Source: Escarpia spicata (lineage: Eukaryota; Annelida; Polychaeta; Sabellida; Siboglinidae). Taken from it: a DNA stretch of 64,000 bases. The stretch covers positions 15,766,199-15,830,198 of the forward strand of contig OZ023214.1 in the NCBI GenBank assembly GCA_963995525.1. The letters are read 5' to 3'. Of the stretch, positions 24,700 to 42,390 are shown in pieces. The notes below the pieces were generated by a model. It made no database searches. It was given only the letters and a program-made list of their open reading frames with translations, and had not been told where the DNA came from. The position numbers and the translations under genes are program-made. The number at the start of each line of letters is the position of its first letter. Within the stretch, counting starts at the first letter, position 1.

Positions 24700-26590
24700 T
24701 AATCCGTAAACATATATGTTCTACACATCTATGATGTCAGATACAGAACAAATAAATTATGCATGCGATTTATTAACCTAATACCTACTTCAGAAGCAGT
24801 GTCAATCATTAGCCTTTAAATGTTATGTTTAAACTTCTGCCTTCGAATATAATAATACAGTCATTAAAATAATAATAACAACATCAAGGGTGATGTCGCA
24901 GTAATGTATGAAAAATCGAGCTTGCGTATGCGGGTAAGTTAACGTTTTCTTCTTAGACGTCTTGAACCTCGAGTGCCAAACTTTCATGGAATAACATATG
25001 TTTTCAAAATACAAAATTTGTTTCAAGTTCCTCACATTTTATGGGGTAAATCAGTTGTGCGGAACGTAAAACGTAATGTGCGCATCATATATAACAATCG
25101 CACGAATTATGCGCACGCGGAAAATACTTTGGGGATTTGGCATCATGAAGTAGACGCAGGCATAATATGATTAATTCTACCCTCGTGCCAATAGCATAGC
25201 AATACGATCATTACTGGACAATTCTACACTATAACGACTAGGGTCTATCGATGGACGTGAACTTCACAATATCACCTTCTTCATTTTGAACAAACAACAA
25301 ATAGACACCCACCTGCAAGCGCGTTACGTAGCGATGCATTGTGTTTACTAACATTTTGGTAAATATTGCTATCACGACTGCAACCTATCAAGGCATCCCG
25401 TTGGCTGACGGGCATTTTTGCTTGTAAAATGTTACCGTCCTTTACTTTAGCATGTACTTCCGCCCAGCTGTTACACTAGGTATACTAGGCGTAACTTCCA
25501 GTTAACTAAAACATATCGCAAGATATCTTGTATGTAAAATCCAGAGATAATGCCTCGAATTATTTTGAGGCAGCGGTAATGTTATTTCGAACTAAAAAAA
25601 ACAATTATGCTACTGTTCCGCCATCTTTACATACATTTCTTCAGGTCTTCCTCGGTGCAAGTGAGGGCGGTTCTACTCGCGCGTTAACAGGTTGGCATGT
25701 CCAATAACCCAGGATGTTGTTATTGCTTTTGGTGCTGTGATAACATCTAAACACGTGTTACTTCTGTGAATCATCAACACTTTCAACGGTAAGACTGATA
25801 TAATCAAAATACTGAAGCCTCTCAGGAATGGATGTTTTTAGTTGGCTCTGCACAAATTTGACACAGCGCTGTGCAGAGATAAAATATCAAGTATTGACAG
25901 TAATTACGTTACACTTGCTTCCAAATATACCTCATTCCGTCCCAACAGTGTCAATAGACAAAAGGACTTGCTGACTGGAGGAGGAACATCACATCGTGTC
26001 AATAGCATGGTTCTCCACCTAACGTTGTTGACGCGCATGCCGCACCAGACAACTTTTACTGTTGCTAAAACACACACAAAGCAACCAAACCAGCTGTTCT
26101 GGAAAGTACTTCCAGTGTACAGCTTTGGGAAAAGAGAAGGCCCACCTACAGTCAAACCGGCTGATTTATCTGCATCATCAGCACAACAAAGTAACCACGT
26201 GTATTTTAAGTTAATTAGAAGTTCCGCCTAGTTAGCTAGAATAATAGCTGGACACACCAACAAAGGGCGGTTAAATTTTTGTGATTACTGCGTCGTCACT
26301 TTAAATATATTATTGAGCGATGGTTTAGAGCCACACGTTTGGAAACAGATTATATGCATAACAATACATAATTGCCGATCATATCACTTGAAGTACATAT
26401 TTTATTGACTGTATTTATTCGAAGGCAGAAGTTTAAACATAACATTTATAGGCTAATGGTCGGCACGGCTTCTGGAGTAGTTATTAGGTTAATCAATTGT
26501 ATCCACACGTTATTTGTTCTGTTGCTGACATCACATATGCGTACTAAATATATGTTTACGTATTAACACAAAATGTCATGTAAATCTGCC
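24700..26590. other. Spacer between inverted repeat arms; no gene seen
   Basis: A 129-codon open frame at 25842-26231 matches nothing I recognise and has no clear splice sites around it. Nothing here resembles a carboxypeptidase exon. Confidence 0.4.
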
Positions 26591-26599
26591 AAGCCGTTT

Positions 26600-27095
26600 T
26601 GCAATAAGAGGTAAATGAAATATGTATGGTAGTGTTCTCGTTTACAGACACCGGATGGGGGTACGTTTATATTTTAATGTTCTGACAACACATAGAAGCA
26701 GTACATAAGACATCTAAAATGACAGAAATATAGCCAATTCCATAAAGTTTCAAAAGAAAGTAAAACATATATCATTTATGTTTTTAAAACATTACAAAAA
26801 AATGAAGTAAAAATTGTCGAAACAAATGCACTTTTTTTCGTGTTCCTTGACATTTTCCCCTATATTTTTGCCAATAATGATAATAGAAAGATTATATTAT
26901 TATTGCCGTACTCAAAATTTTATTATGAACAACCTTGGTCCAACTTTAAGATCCAATCAATAGATTTAGCTGTAGGACATAAGTTTTGAATAGCATGACT
27001 TTCGCTTGAAAATGGCAGCCATGTTTAAAGAAAAGGTAATAAGCTACGCTTTTGAAAAATCCATCATACATTTTCGGACATCTCAGTTATTACAA
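26600..27095 (-). repeat. Dispersed repeat, right arm of the inverted pair
   Basis: The inverted counterpart of 24090-24690, without the hairpin insertion. The uninterrupted site reads AACATAAATGATATATG in the orientation of the left arm. Confidence 0.75.
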
Positions 27096-27121
27096 CTTAC
27101 AAACACAACTGACCGAACCAT

Positions 27122-27672
27122 GGGCGTGGCGAGACATGCGCACACACCCGATCTCGCTTCTTTACACGGATGGGCGTGACAGGACATGGACACACACCCG
27201 CTCTCGCTACGTTACACGGATGGGCGTGACGGACATGCACATACACACACCCGAGCTCGCTACGTTACACGGGTTGGCGTGACGGACATGCACATACACA
27301 CATCCGATCTCGCTACGTTACACGGATGGACGTGACGGACATGCGCACACGCCCGATCTCGCTACGTTACACGGATGGGCGTGACGGACGTGCACACACA
27401 CACCCGATGTCGCTACGTTACGCGGGTGGGCGTGACGGACATGCGCACACATCCGATCTCGCTACGTTACGCGGGTGGGCGTGACGGACATGCACACACA
27501 CACACACGATCTCGCTACGTTACACGGATGGGCGTGACGGACACGCACACACATCCGATCTCGCTACTTTACACGGATGGGCGTGGCGGACATGCGCACA
27601 CACCGGAACTCGCTACGTTACACGAATGGGCGTGACGGACGTGCACACACACCCGAACTCGCCACGTTACAC
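27122..27672. repeat. Minisatellite, 11 units of 49-53 bp
   Basis: Each unit runs GGGCGTGACGGACATGC, an AC tract of variable length, CCCGATCTCGCTACG, then TTACACGGAT. Unit length varies mainly through the internal AC tract. No invariant repeat-spacer organisation, so it is not a CRISPR-like array. Confidence 0.95.
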
Positions 27673-28140
27673 ATATATGTAAAACATTTATTGTGCATTT
27701 AGAAAACATTTATCGTTTATCGCTTCACACTTTGCCACCAACGATGCTTTGAACATGTCAGTAAGGAAGACAGACGGCTATCGATAAACAGGTATAATAT
27801 TATATCAGTGATTATTTTTAATTGGCAGCAATTGGGAACGCGAAAACAGAAAAATTAACATTTTAAGTATTATGTTATTTTTCGTTGTTTTTCTTTTCGT
27901 TGTGTGTAGGTGTTTTGACATCAAAAACGTCAAACGTTTCAAAAAATTTATATTTTTGTAGAAAATACAGCTTTATGAATGTTGTGTCCTGAAACGAGCA
28001 GAACATTCGTGACAACTTAAGGCACCCAAACTATTACTGATTTATATTTTCATTAGCCAAGTCTTCTTGTCTAGTTTATGTGGAATCATACTCTAAAAGA
28101 TTAACCACTACTGTTTTCCTTGTTATGTGTTTTTCGGTAA

Positions 28141-28503
28141 ATATCGATATTAAACATTTTGTTTGAATGCAAGTTCCATGAGAAAGACAGAGAAGTGAAG
28201 TCGCAAATCATCCAAAAATGTGCCATGTCAAAAGTGCGTGACAAGGGGTTAAATGAACCTACAATCACGCTAGAGAAGTTACTGACGTTCGGGCGCACAC
28301 TGGAAGCTACGCTACAGCAGTCGAAAATCATGAGAAACTCTTTTTCGACCGTACCGAGGCCTGTCCACGCCGTATCGAATGACGAGGGGCGGCGCAACTC
28401 TTCACGTGGAGGTTTCAGCTTTGGTCGCCAGGTGGCGACACACAGAGATAGCAATCCACCAAGAAAGCGTTTTCCGCCTGATCGCCAAGGGACGCCATTG
28501 TAC
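28141..28503 (+). pseudogene. Gag remnant of the Mag-like element
   Basis: An open frame without its own ATG encodes a Lys/Glu-rich capsid C-terminal segment (VKSQIIQKCAMSKVRDKG, LEKLLTFGRTLEA) and then an Arg/Ser-rich tail (GRRNSSRGG). It stops 10 codons after a junction near 28495-28503. In intact relatives the zinc knuckles and protease come next; here the sequence jumps to the start of RT in another frame. The upstream part of gag is absent. Confidence 0.7.
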
Positions 28504-28508
28504 CGGTC

Positions 28509-31085
28509 TTGAAGTCTACCGGCGCAGTCAGAATCTGTGGCGACTATAAGGTAACCATCAACAGAGCCGTCAAGGTAGACAAGTACCCGATCCCGAACGT
28601 ATCTGATCTGTTTACAAAATTAGCAGGTGGTACACTGTACACAACGCTGGACATGAGCCATGCGTATCAACAGGTCGTACTGGATGAAGAATCACGTCCG
28701 TTGACTACAATCAACACGTCGAAAGGGCTGTTCGCATTCGAACGTCTGCCTTTCGGTGTGAGTTCTTCTCCAGGTATCTTCCAGAGAATCATGGAGCAGT
28801 TACTACAGAACATACCCATGACTGTAGTCTACCTCGACGACATCCTGGTCACAGGAAGAACGCCAGAAGAGCATGATCGTAATCTGGCTACTGTGCTAAC
28901 GCGACTACAAGACGCAGGGTTACGCCTGAAGAAGGAGAAATGTGCGTTTCGTCAGAAATCGTGCACCTATCTAGGTCATGCGATTGATGCTGAAGGTATT
29001 CATCCTACGGAAGACAAAGTGCGAGCAGTACAGAACGCGCCTGCACCACAGAATGTACAGGAGTTGAGCAGTTATCTAAGACTCATTCACTACTATCACA
29101 ACTTGTTGCGCAATCTCAGTACGCTGCTTGCTCCGCTGCATGAAATGACACGCCAACACACAAAGTGGAAGTGGGGTCCGGCGCAAAAAAAGGATTTCGA
29201 TGAGTCTAAGGCACTGCTTGTTTCTTCAGATGTGCTTGTACACTACAACTCTGAACTCCCGATCATCTTGAGCAGTGACGCATCTCCTTACGGGATTGGA
29301 AGCGTACTGTCACACAGATTGCCCGATGGCAGCGACAAGCCTATCGCATACGCATCACGCTCTCTCTCCACAGCGGAAAAGAAGTACGCACAGCTGGAAA
29401 AGGAAGCGTTGTCGTTGGTCTTCGGGATATCCAAGTTCCATAAGTACCTTTACGGGAGGGACTTCACGTTGCAGACCGACCACAAGCCGTTGGTCGGGCT
29501 GTTGAAGGAAGATCGTGCCATCTCCGCAATGGCTAGTGCACGCATTCAGAGATGGACACTAACACTAAGCAACTATCAGTACCATCTGGAGTACAGACCG
29601 GGTACGAGTATCTGTCATGCAGACGGATTGAGTCGCTTGCCGCTACCAGACACTCCTGAACGAGTACCAGTCCCGGAGGAAGTGGTTCTAGCACTTGCAA
29701 CCATGAACGATACACCCATCACGGCAGAACACATCGCTAAATGGACAGCAAACGATCCGATGCTGTCACAAGTTCTACGGTTCGTGGAAGGAGGATGGCC
29801 TAACGATGTACCACGCGAGTGGGAGAGTTACTCTCGAAGGAAAGACGAACTGAGTGTCCAACACGGGGTGCTGATGTGGGGAGCAAGAGTCATCGTACCA
29901 CCAAAGGGTCGTGACACGTTGTTGAAAGAACTACACGAGACGCATCCGGGCATAGTGAAGATGAAGGCGTTAGCCCGAAGCTACCTCTGGTGGCCAGGTT
30001 TGGACGCTGAAATCGAGATGTGTGTTAAGGACTGCACGACATGCCAAATACATAGCAAACAACCACCAGTGGCACCACTGCATCCATGGGAATGGCCGGG
30101 ACGAACGTGGCATCGAATACACATTGATTATGCGGGACCGTTCGAGGGACGTATGATACTCATCATAGTCGATGCTCACAGCAAGTACATCGATGCACAC
30201 GTTGTATCAGCTGCGACAACCAGTGCAACTCTCACGAAGCTAAGACAGATGTTTGCGATTTTGGGTCTACCAAGCACAGTGGTATCAGATAACGGAAGCT
30301 GTTTCACCAGTGAGGAGTTTGAACAGTTTTGTCGAGCTAACGGAATCAAACACATAAAGTCTTCACCTTATCACCCATCCAGTAATGGCTTAGCTGAACG
30401 CGCCGTTCAGACTGTAAAAGCAGGGTTGAAGAAGACAAATGGCAACCTAGAAGATCGTCTCTACACCTTCCTAGCACGCTACAGGGTAACTCCACAAGCT
30501 ACAACCGGCAGAGCTCCAACAGAGTTTGTGTTGAAGACACCACCGAGCACACGACTGGATCTTCTACGACCATCCATTCAGAACCGAGTCTTGCGCAAAC
30601 AGGAAGAAGACAAAGAACGCCACGACCAGAGAGCAGTGGAGCGAAGTTTCACGACAGGAGACTGTGTCTGGGCGTTGAACTTTCAGGGACAACCGAAATG
30701 GGTCGCTGCGGTGATAGAGAACCGGCTGGGTCCGCTGACCTTCGAGGTACGTCTGCAGGATGACAGAGTGTGGAAGCGTCACCAGGATCATTTGCGCGAG
30801 AGAAGGCCGATCGAGGCGACGGAAGAGCGTCTGGTACCATTGAGGGTTGAAGAACCTCAACTTCCACCGAGGCTTGCAGAACGTGAAGCACTACCTTGGT
30901 TCGAGCGAACAACATCGACACCACTATCATCTGGCAACTCGGACGTGACTACGGGTACCGCCACAGGAGAGGTGATCTCAAGACCAACAGTTGAACGGTC
31001 GCAGTCCTGTGTAGTACCAGACGTGGTAGTACCGCTGAGAAGATCACACAGAGTGGTGAAGCCACCGGACAGATTGAACTTGTAA
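28509..31085 (+). CDS. Reverse transcriptase-RNaseH-integrase polyprotein fragment (Mag-like Gypsy)
   Basis: An 858-codon uninterrupted frame. The given start is a TTG inside the RT domain, so this is a fragment and has no start codon of its own. RT: LDMSHAYQQ with the first Asp at 48, and YLDD at 108-111. RNase H: SSDASPYG with Asp 257, then TDHKPL and HADGLSR. Integrase: HHCC zinc finger (HETHPG...CVKDCTTC) followed by the DDE core (HIDYAGPF, VSDNGSCF, GLAERAVQ). Near the C-terminus comes a GPF/Y-type segment (LGPLTFEV). All catalytic residues I can check are present, so the deletion upstream is what kills it. Such proteins copy element RNA into DNA and insert it. Confidence 0.9.
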   Translation: MKSTGAVRICGDYKVTINRAVKVDKYPIPNVSDLFTKLAGGTLYTTLDMSHAYQQVVLDEESRPLTTINTSKGLFAFERLPFGVSSSPGIFQRIMEQLLQNIPMTVVYLDDILVTGRTPEEHDRNLATVLTRLQDAGLRLKKEKCAFRQKSCTYLGHAIDAEGIHPTEDKVRAVQNAPAPQNVQELSSYLRLIHYYHNLLRNLSTLLAPLHEMTRQHTKWKWGPAQKKDFDESKALLVSSDVLVHYNSELPIILSSDASPYGIGSVLSHRLPDGSDKPIAYASRSLSTAEKKYAQLEKEALSLVFGISKFHKYLYGRDFTLQTDHKPLVGLLKEDRAISAMASARIQRWTLTLSNYQYHLEYRPGTSICHADGLSRLPLPDTPERVPVPEEVVLALATMNDTPITAEHIAKWTANDPMLSQVLRFVEGGWPNDVPREWESYSRRKDELSVQHGVLMWGARVIVPPKGRDTLLKELHETHPGIVKMKALARSYLWWPGLDAEIEMCVKDCTTCQIHSKQPPVAPLHPWEWPGRTWHRIHIDYAGPFEGRMILIIVDAHSKYIDAHVVSAATTSATLTKLRQMFAILGLPSTVVSDNGSCFTSEEFEQFCRANGIKHIKSSPYHPSSNGLAERAVQTVKAGLKKTNGNLEDRLYTFLARYRVTPQATTGRAPTEFVLKTPPSTRLDLLRPSIQNRVLRKQEEDKERHDQRAVERSFTTGDCVWALNFQGQPKWVAAVIENRLGPLTFEVRLQDDRVWKRHQDHLRERRPIEATEERLVPLRVEEPQLPPRLAEREALPWFERTTSTPLSSGNSDVTTGTATGEVISRPTVERSQSCVVPDVVVPLRRSHRVVKPPDRLNL

Positions 31086-31308
31086 ACTTGTGAACTTGTC
31101 ATAACGGACAATGCATAGATCAAGATAGCCAGAATAGACTAGGTTTCGGTAGATGTGGCTAGTCGCGAGAGCACTAGATTAGTACTATAAACAATGGCAT
31201 ACTAGCTATCTTAGATATGACATTGATACGTATAAGGGACTCTTGTTTGCGTTAAAAGTTTACATTTTAATAATTATACTAATTATGTTCTTTTTAAAGG
31301 GGGAGGAA

Positions 31309-31463
31309 TGTTAGATCCTTGATCGCTGAACCGTTTACCATGCCCCGTTTCCTCTTTTCCTTTTACATCTCAATGTGTCACAATAAACGTGTTCGTACTT
31401 TCTCTACGAGAATCTTCATTCTATAATGTCGCTGTACGCACAGCCCACGGCCAGTACACGACA
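31309..31463 (+). repeat. 3' LTR of the Mag-like element (right end uncertain)
   Basis: It begins TGTTAGATCC directly after the polypurine tract and holds an AATAAA (CACAATAAACG near 31380). The right end is set at ...ACACGACA (31463), ending in CA, but no second LTR is available to prove it. Confidence 0.55.
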
Positions 31464-32573
31464 GTTAGGAACTGCAATACGCCTGAGAGTTCCATTGACA
31501 AGTATCGTAGGCCTACATCCACGACGAGGTGCAGACATGTAGCCTGTGGATAAAGAGTGCAACACATTAACATAGCACATCAAACCGTCAAATGCTCATT
31601 CTAGGTAATACATTTAGACACATTTATTCGCTATTCAGACACATGTTCACGCTAATAAAACTAAAATAGCTTCACACAATTTGGTGCAGCGCCATCTTAT
31701 TTTAACAGCCGCAATTGTACCGGGGTTATTTGAAACATTTTCATCGGGGAGGAGGGAAGATGGTAGTTGGCCCTAGTGTGCCCTAAGACATAAGTGATTG
31801 CATGATGCATGCGCCGTAGGAGAAGCGCACATTAGTTGTTGAAACATCATGTTATAAGATAGTTAGCTAATTAGTTAGCTAGTTAGGTTGTTATTTAATT
31901 AGATAGTTTCATTATTAGAAATAAACACGAATACAAGACTATCATGATCTAATATGGTTGGAACTATTTTGTAATATACCTCGAAATATTCCAACACGAT
32001 AACCTTTCACCATGACTCAAAACTATGAAGTGTATACCAATGCACCTTTCCGATTATAACAAACGGATGCCAAACATGGCAAGAGAGAACTGAAACAATT
32101 TTTACGATTAACACCAAGGGTATGGACACATCTGAATCTCATGGCCACAAGATAACATCCATCACAACGTCGTCAGAACGGGAACAGCAGTTAGATGTAT
32201 AATGAAATATATAATGAACTCAAAGTGGGGATGGACATGATGAGAATGAAAGCCAACCAGTCGACCATAAGGACAACCCAAGAGCGACGCAGAAGGCCTA
32301 CGCGACGACGGTGTGATGATTCAATAACCAACACATTCTAGTCGACAAGAGAAATGAAAGACGAATCTATTTGATTAATACGCTAACCTTGGAGCATTGT
32401 AACTGAATCTCCTCCCACGCCCCGATCGAGGTCCAGTCGCGTCATTCTACATGCTTCTATTGGCCTCTCATCCATCAATAATTGGCGTTGTATTTGAGAA
32501 AAAAACACCAAGGTAGTTATTTTTAGTAGTTTCTTCCTTTTTAGTGAGTTGCCAGTCATCCCCAGTTGGCGCA
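31464..32573. other. Intergenic stretch, no gene seen
   Basis: It contains a TAGTTAGCTA-type simple repeat near 31858-31910. No recognisable coding sequence, and no carboxypeptidase exon. Confidence 0.4.
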
Positions 32574-32907
32574 AGTAAAAAAAGGTAAATTCTAATGTAG
32601 CACAATATGTAGTCCTTAGGACTGCTCAAAGCGCTTTACACTTCACACCCTGGCAGACCTGTTCAATCAAAAACATATTGAGTTCCCTGCGAAGCATTCA
32701 ACCATTCTGCAATTAATACATGAAGACTATGTGTGCACAAATATCCACCACTGTCTATAGTCAGGTACTCATTCATACACCCGAGTAAACTGGAGCAACG
32801 TAGAGAGAACGAACTTGCCCAAGGTTCGACACCGCAGCACAGGATTCGAACCCGGGTTCTCTCGATTGAGACAGTCCGATTCTCTAGGCACTGCGCCACC
32901 ACGATCC
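32574..32907 (-). mobile_element. tRNA-derived SINE, copy 2
   Basis: Same family and orientation as 3484-3818. On the minus strand the head has GGTGGCGCAGTGCCTAG (box A region) and an intact box B in CCGGGTTCGAATCC. The body has AAGCGCTTTGAGCAGTCC and the tail ends T-rich (on +, AGTAAAAAAAGG). It lies about 300 bp upstream of the reeler gene. Confidence 0.75.
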
Positions 32908-33209
32908 ATGGGCATATACTCGAGTATGTAGTCGTTTGTTGAGTCAGTTCTTTTGAATTAAATAGGTCGATGCTGCGATAAGCCTGGTGACTCATTCACC
33001 TGGGCAGGCCACGACGATCAATAGCTAAAGGCCTACACGTCTCAGTGAGCATACGGGTCACAGCGGTGCCATGATTGCTAACAGGAAGTATATTGGTGGC
33101 TGACGCAAAGCTCTGTGCAAGTAACTGCTTAGACGTTGTTTATAGTACCCACTGCAAGCACGTCAGCTCCCAGCGGTTCGTAACAGCCGACGTTCGTGCC
33201 TTGATAATC

Positions 33210-39791
<6,582 letters not shown>

Positions 39792-40663
39792 CGTGTCGTT
39801 TTCCCTCTCCGAGTTGACTCACTCGCTCACTCAGTGCACTGTATTCACGCTCCTATCACTAACGCCACCAGAAACATAAGTCTGAATACCTTCAGTTGCA
39901 CGAGACAACAATTCTTTTAAGTAATATAATGTATTCACGATGCACGTAGCTTACAGCCTTGCATGAAAGTGGAAAATACTCTTATACCCATCTTTACCCA
40001 ATAGTCTTACAGCATCCTTTTCAATGTTTTAAAAATAGATTTATATATTTAGCAGCGGCAGAGGTCCTATTGACAATTTACCTCGCAATTTGTTCGATTG
40101 TATTTAATCGCAGCATTGTACCGTAGTGGTCAGCAAACGTCGGCTCAGATCAGTTTATTGTTAGCACTTTTGTTCCTGCTAATATATAGTGTTTCGTCTG
40201 TGAGTACCTTTAAGGCATTCTTACAATACGTACCAACTGTAGCGAATGAAAATAATAATAAAATGTACGCAGATACGTTTCATTTGTCGATGTGGTTAGT
40301 ACACTACGTACATTTGTGCGAATTTCAAAAATGGGGTCATTCCTGTAAAACGCCGTTGCTCGCGTTTGAAACTATTAATTAAATAAGTATAGCTTTCTTA
40401 CAAGTATGTTTCATATATTGTTTGTTAACCACTGCACACACATTTTATTGGAATCGGAATGATGTTCTGAGTCTTGCTAAATACGGCTTCCTTACACAAT
40501 AGGCACGTCTTTAAACATTTATGTTTTGCCGGTGCAACTTTCGAGGTTGGTACTTACAACGCTATCTTGCATGGGTCTGTAGACAACTGGCAGCGATTCA
40601 TATGTTTCCTTACACAGGTACTTCTACCGGTACGTTTATTGTTGTTGTTGGAAGCCACCCAGC
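39792..40663. other. Downstream flank of the reeler gene, no gene seen
   Basis: The likely 3' UTR lies at the left end. No other coding signal is found. Confidence 0.4.
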
Positions 40664-40862
40664 TAACAAGAACACGTTCCCAGAACGTTCCCACGACGTT
40701 ACTGTTATGTTCGATAACGTCAGTGGTAACATTCTGGTAACGTTTTTTTGGAAACTTTTCTTAACGTTCTGCGAACGTTATGCATAACGTTATAACGTAA
40801 CGTTAGGAGAACGTTTTTTGGAAACTTTTCTTAACATTCTCAGAACGTTCTGAAAATATAGA
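40664..40862. repeat. AACGTT-palindrome-rich block
   Basis: Eight exact AACGTT hexamers, plus several one-base variants, lie within about 180 bases. A 25-base phrase built on CGTTTTTTGGAAACTTTTC occurs twice. Because AACGTT is its own reverse complement, the block can fold in many registers. It lies just downstream of the reeler gene. I do not recognise the element that carries it. Confidence 0.7.
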
Positions 40863-41094
40863 ACAACGGAAGAATTATACATGGATCTCCATTACTTTTA
40901 TTTAAACCAGTTACAAAAATGTATCTTCTTTGTCATCTTCTTCGAACTTCTTCTCACCTGGGTGAGCGCTGACATATGTCGAATATAAGAATGCATTCTA
41001 AATATCAATACATGAATCAAGCACAACTTGTTGTTTTTGCGAATTTAAGGGCCTTTTTTAAAGAATGTGGTTTCATGATGTATTATTGAACAAC

Positions 41095-41460
41095 TAGCCG
41101 AGTTGACCAGCTCTGCCCGGGGAAAATGTAGTAGTTATATATATGTGACCCACCAAGATCACAGCCTCAGAAGAATTTCGAAAAAATCTTTGAACCACCC
41201 CAAAGGGCCTGCTAGATCGCACACAAATGTTCAGCCCCCATACACGCAAAACTGACGGAGATAAGTGCCATTTAACAATTTTGATCCACCAAGATCCCCA
41301 CCCTCTGGTCGAATTTCGAAAATATCGAAATCTATTAACCACCGCAAAAAACCCACCTGCAAGAACACATACAACATTTCAGCTCCATACATGCAACACT
41401 ATTGGAGATAAGGGTCTACAGACAAACAAACACACAGGGAACCGTATTGTTTTATAATTT
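41095..41460. repeat. Two-unit tandem dispersed repeat
   Basis: Two units of roughly 130 bases share the phrases CACCAAGATC(A/C)C, GAATTTCGAAAA, ACCACC(C/G)CAAA, 'TTCAGC(C/T)CC(A)TACA(C/T)GCAA' and 'GGAGATAAG'. The block ends CAGACAAACAAACACACAGGGAAC, a phrase common at 3' ends of invertebrate retroposons. It could be the 3' UTR of a LINE. Confidence 0.45.
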
Positions 41461-41809
41461 AGACGATTTCTTGCACCAAAAAGTGCACAATGTAGTATTT
41501 GTTGCAAAAAGAGGAATCTGATATTACTTGGCATAAATATTAACATATGTGAAGAAAAAGACATAGTGGGTTAATATGCATTTCTCTAGCAGCATTAATC
41601 ATGTATTTTCTAAATGCCTAATTACTGTTTTTAAGAGGAAGTCAAGTTCAAATAACTTGGTAACTCCCCCCTCTGCAAGGCGTAAATTTAAATGTTTCTG
41701 CGATGTCTTCCTCGATTTCATAAACTTACGGCTTTTTGTGGATGCGTGTATACACTTCCGAAATGGGTGAGAAACACTATATGAGGTAACGTATTTCAGA
41801 CTAAAATAT

Positions 41810-42167
41810 TGTTGCCGGACCCCGAGCGGTATGGGTTCGTCGATTTGGGTGGTTAGGTGTCGTCCGGTGCGGTAAAGGAAACACTGCCGAGGCGAATGCA
41901 ACTTCTTTATTTTGCAACAGCAGTACCCAGCTGCTTCAAATTCAGACTACAGCGGACGCTACAACATGCACCAACTACGCGAAGGTAATACTAGAATTAA
42001 CAACAATCAAATGAGGTATTCTCGGAACCACCGTCTAGAACCCTTTCCCGCCGATTCGCTCACAATATGACAACAACTACGTCACTCCCGTTTACCCCCC
42101 CCCCCCCGAATCCCACACGTCCCCGGCCGAACCCGGTACACCAACATAATACACGATTTCTGTTACA
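41810..42167 (-). repeat. 3' LTR of the outer Gypsy element (intact, 358 bp)
   Basis: TG...CA ends on the - strand and a 13-base C run (on +) near 42095. It serves as the unbroken reference for the split copy: the inner element's insertion point corresponds to position CCAC|CGTCTAG here. Confidence 0.95.
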
Positions 42168-42181
42168 CTGCCCCCTCCTCA
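42168..42181 (-). promoter_or_regulatory. Polypurine tract of the outer element
   Basis: On the - strand GAGGAGGGGGCAG lies directly before the 3' LTR. It is the expected plus-strand DNA primer. Confidence 0.75.
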
Positions 42182-42390
42182 GCCGTAACCGTCCCTGGTT
42201 ACTGATTTTTATTGCAACTCACCAATGACACTTACTAAAGTTATCAAACAATAATCTACACTCAATATCATCGACAATCAGACATTATCCGTCTAACTAA
42301 ATGCAGTTCAAGCAGATACTACACTACAATCTGTACGTGACGGAACTCTGTCACTACATAGTCATAGTTCAAGCATGTACTAGGGAAAAA

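Larger units (their letters stand above)
28141..31463 (+). mobile_element. Mag-like Ty3/Gypsy element, 5'-truncated and internally deleted
   Basis: The order is a gag remnant (28141-28503), RT-RNaseH-integrase (28509-31085), a polypurine tract (AAAGGGGGAGGAA, 31296-31308) and the 3' LTR from 31309. No 5' LTR or primer-binding site is found upstream, and the gag zinc knuckle and protease are missing. The integrase and linker composition match the Mag / K02A2.6-like lineage. Confidence 0.85.

Noticed and set aside
25842..26231. 129-codon frame as a host exon
   Set aside because: No similarity I recognise, no convincing acceptor or donor, and its antisense is equally open.
27122..27672. CRISPR-like spaced repeat
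   Set aside because: Units are contiguous and vary internally by AC-tract length; there are no unique spacers, and the genome is animal.
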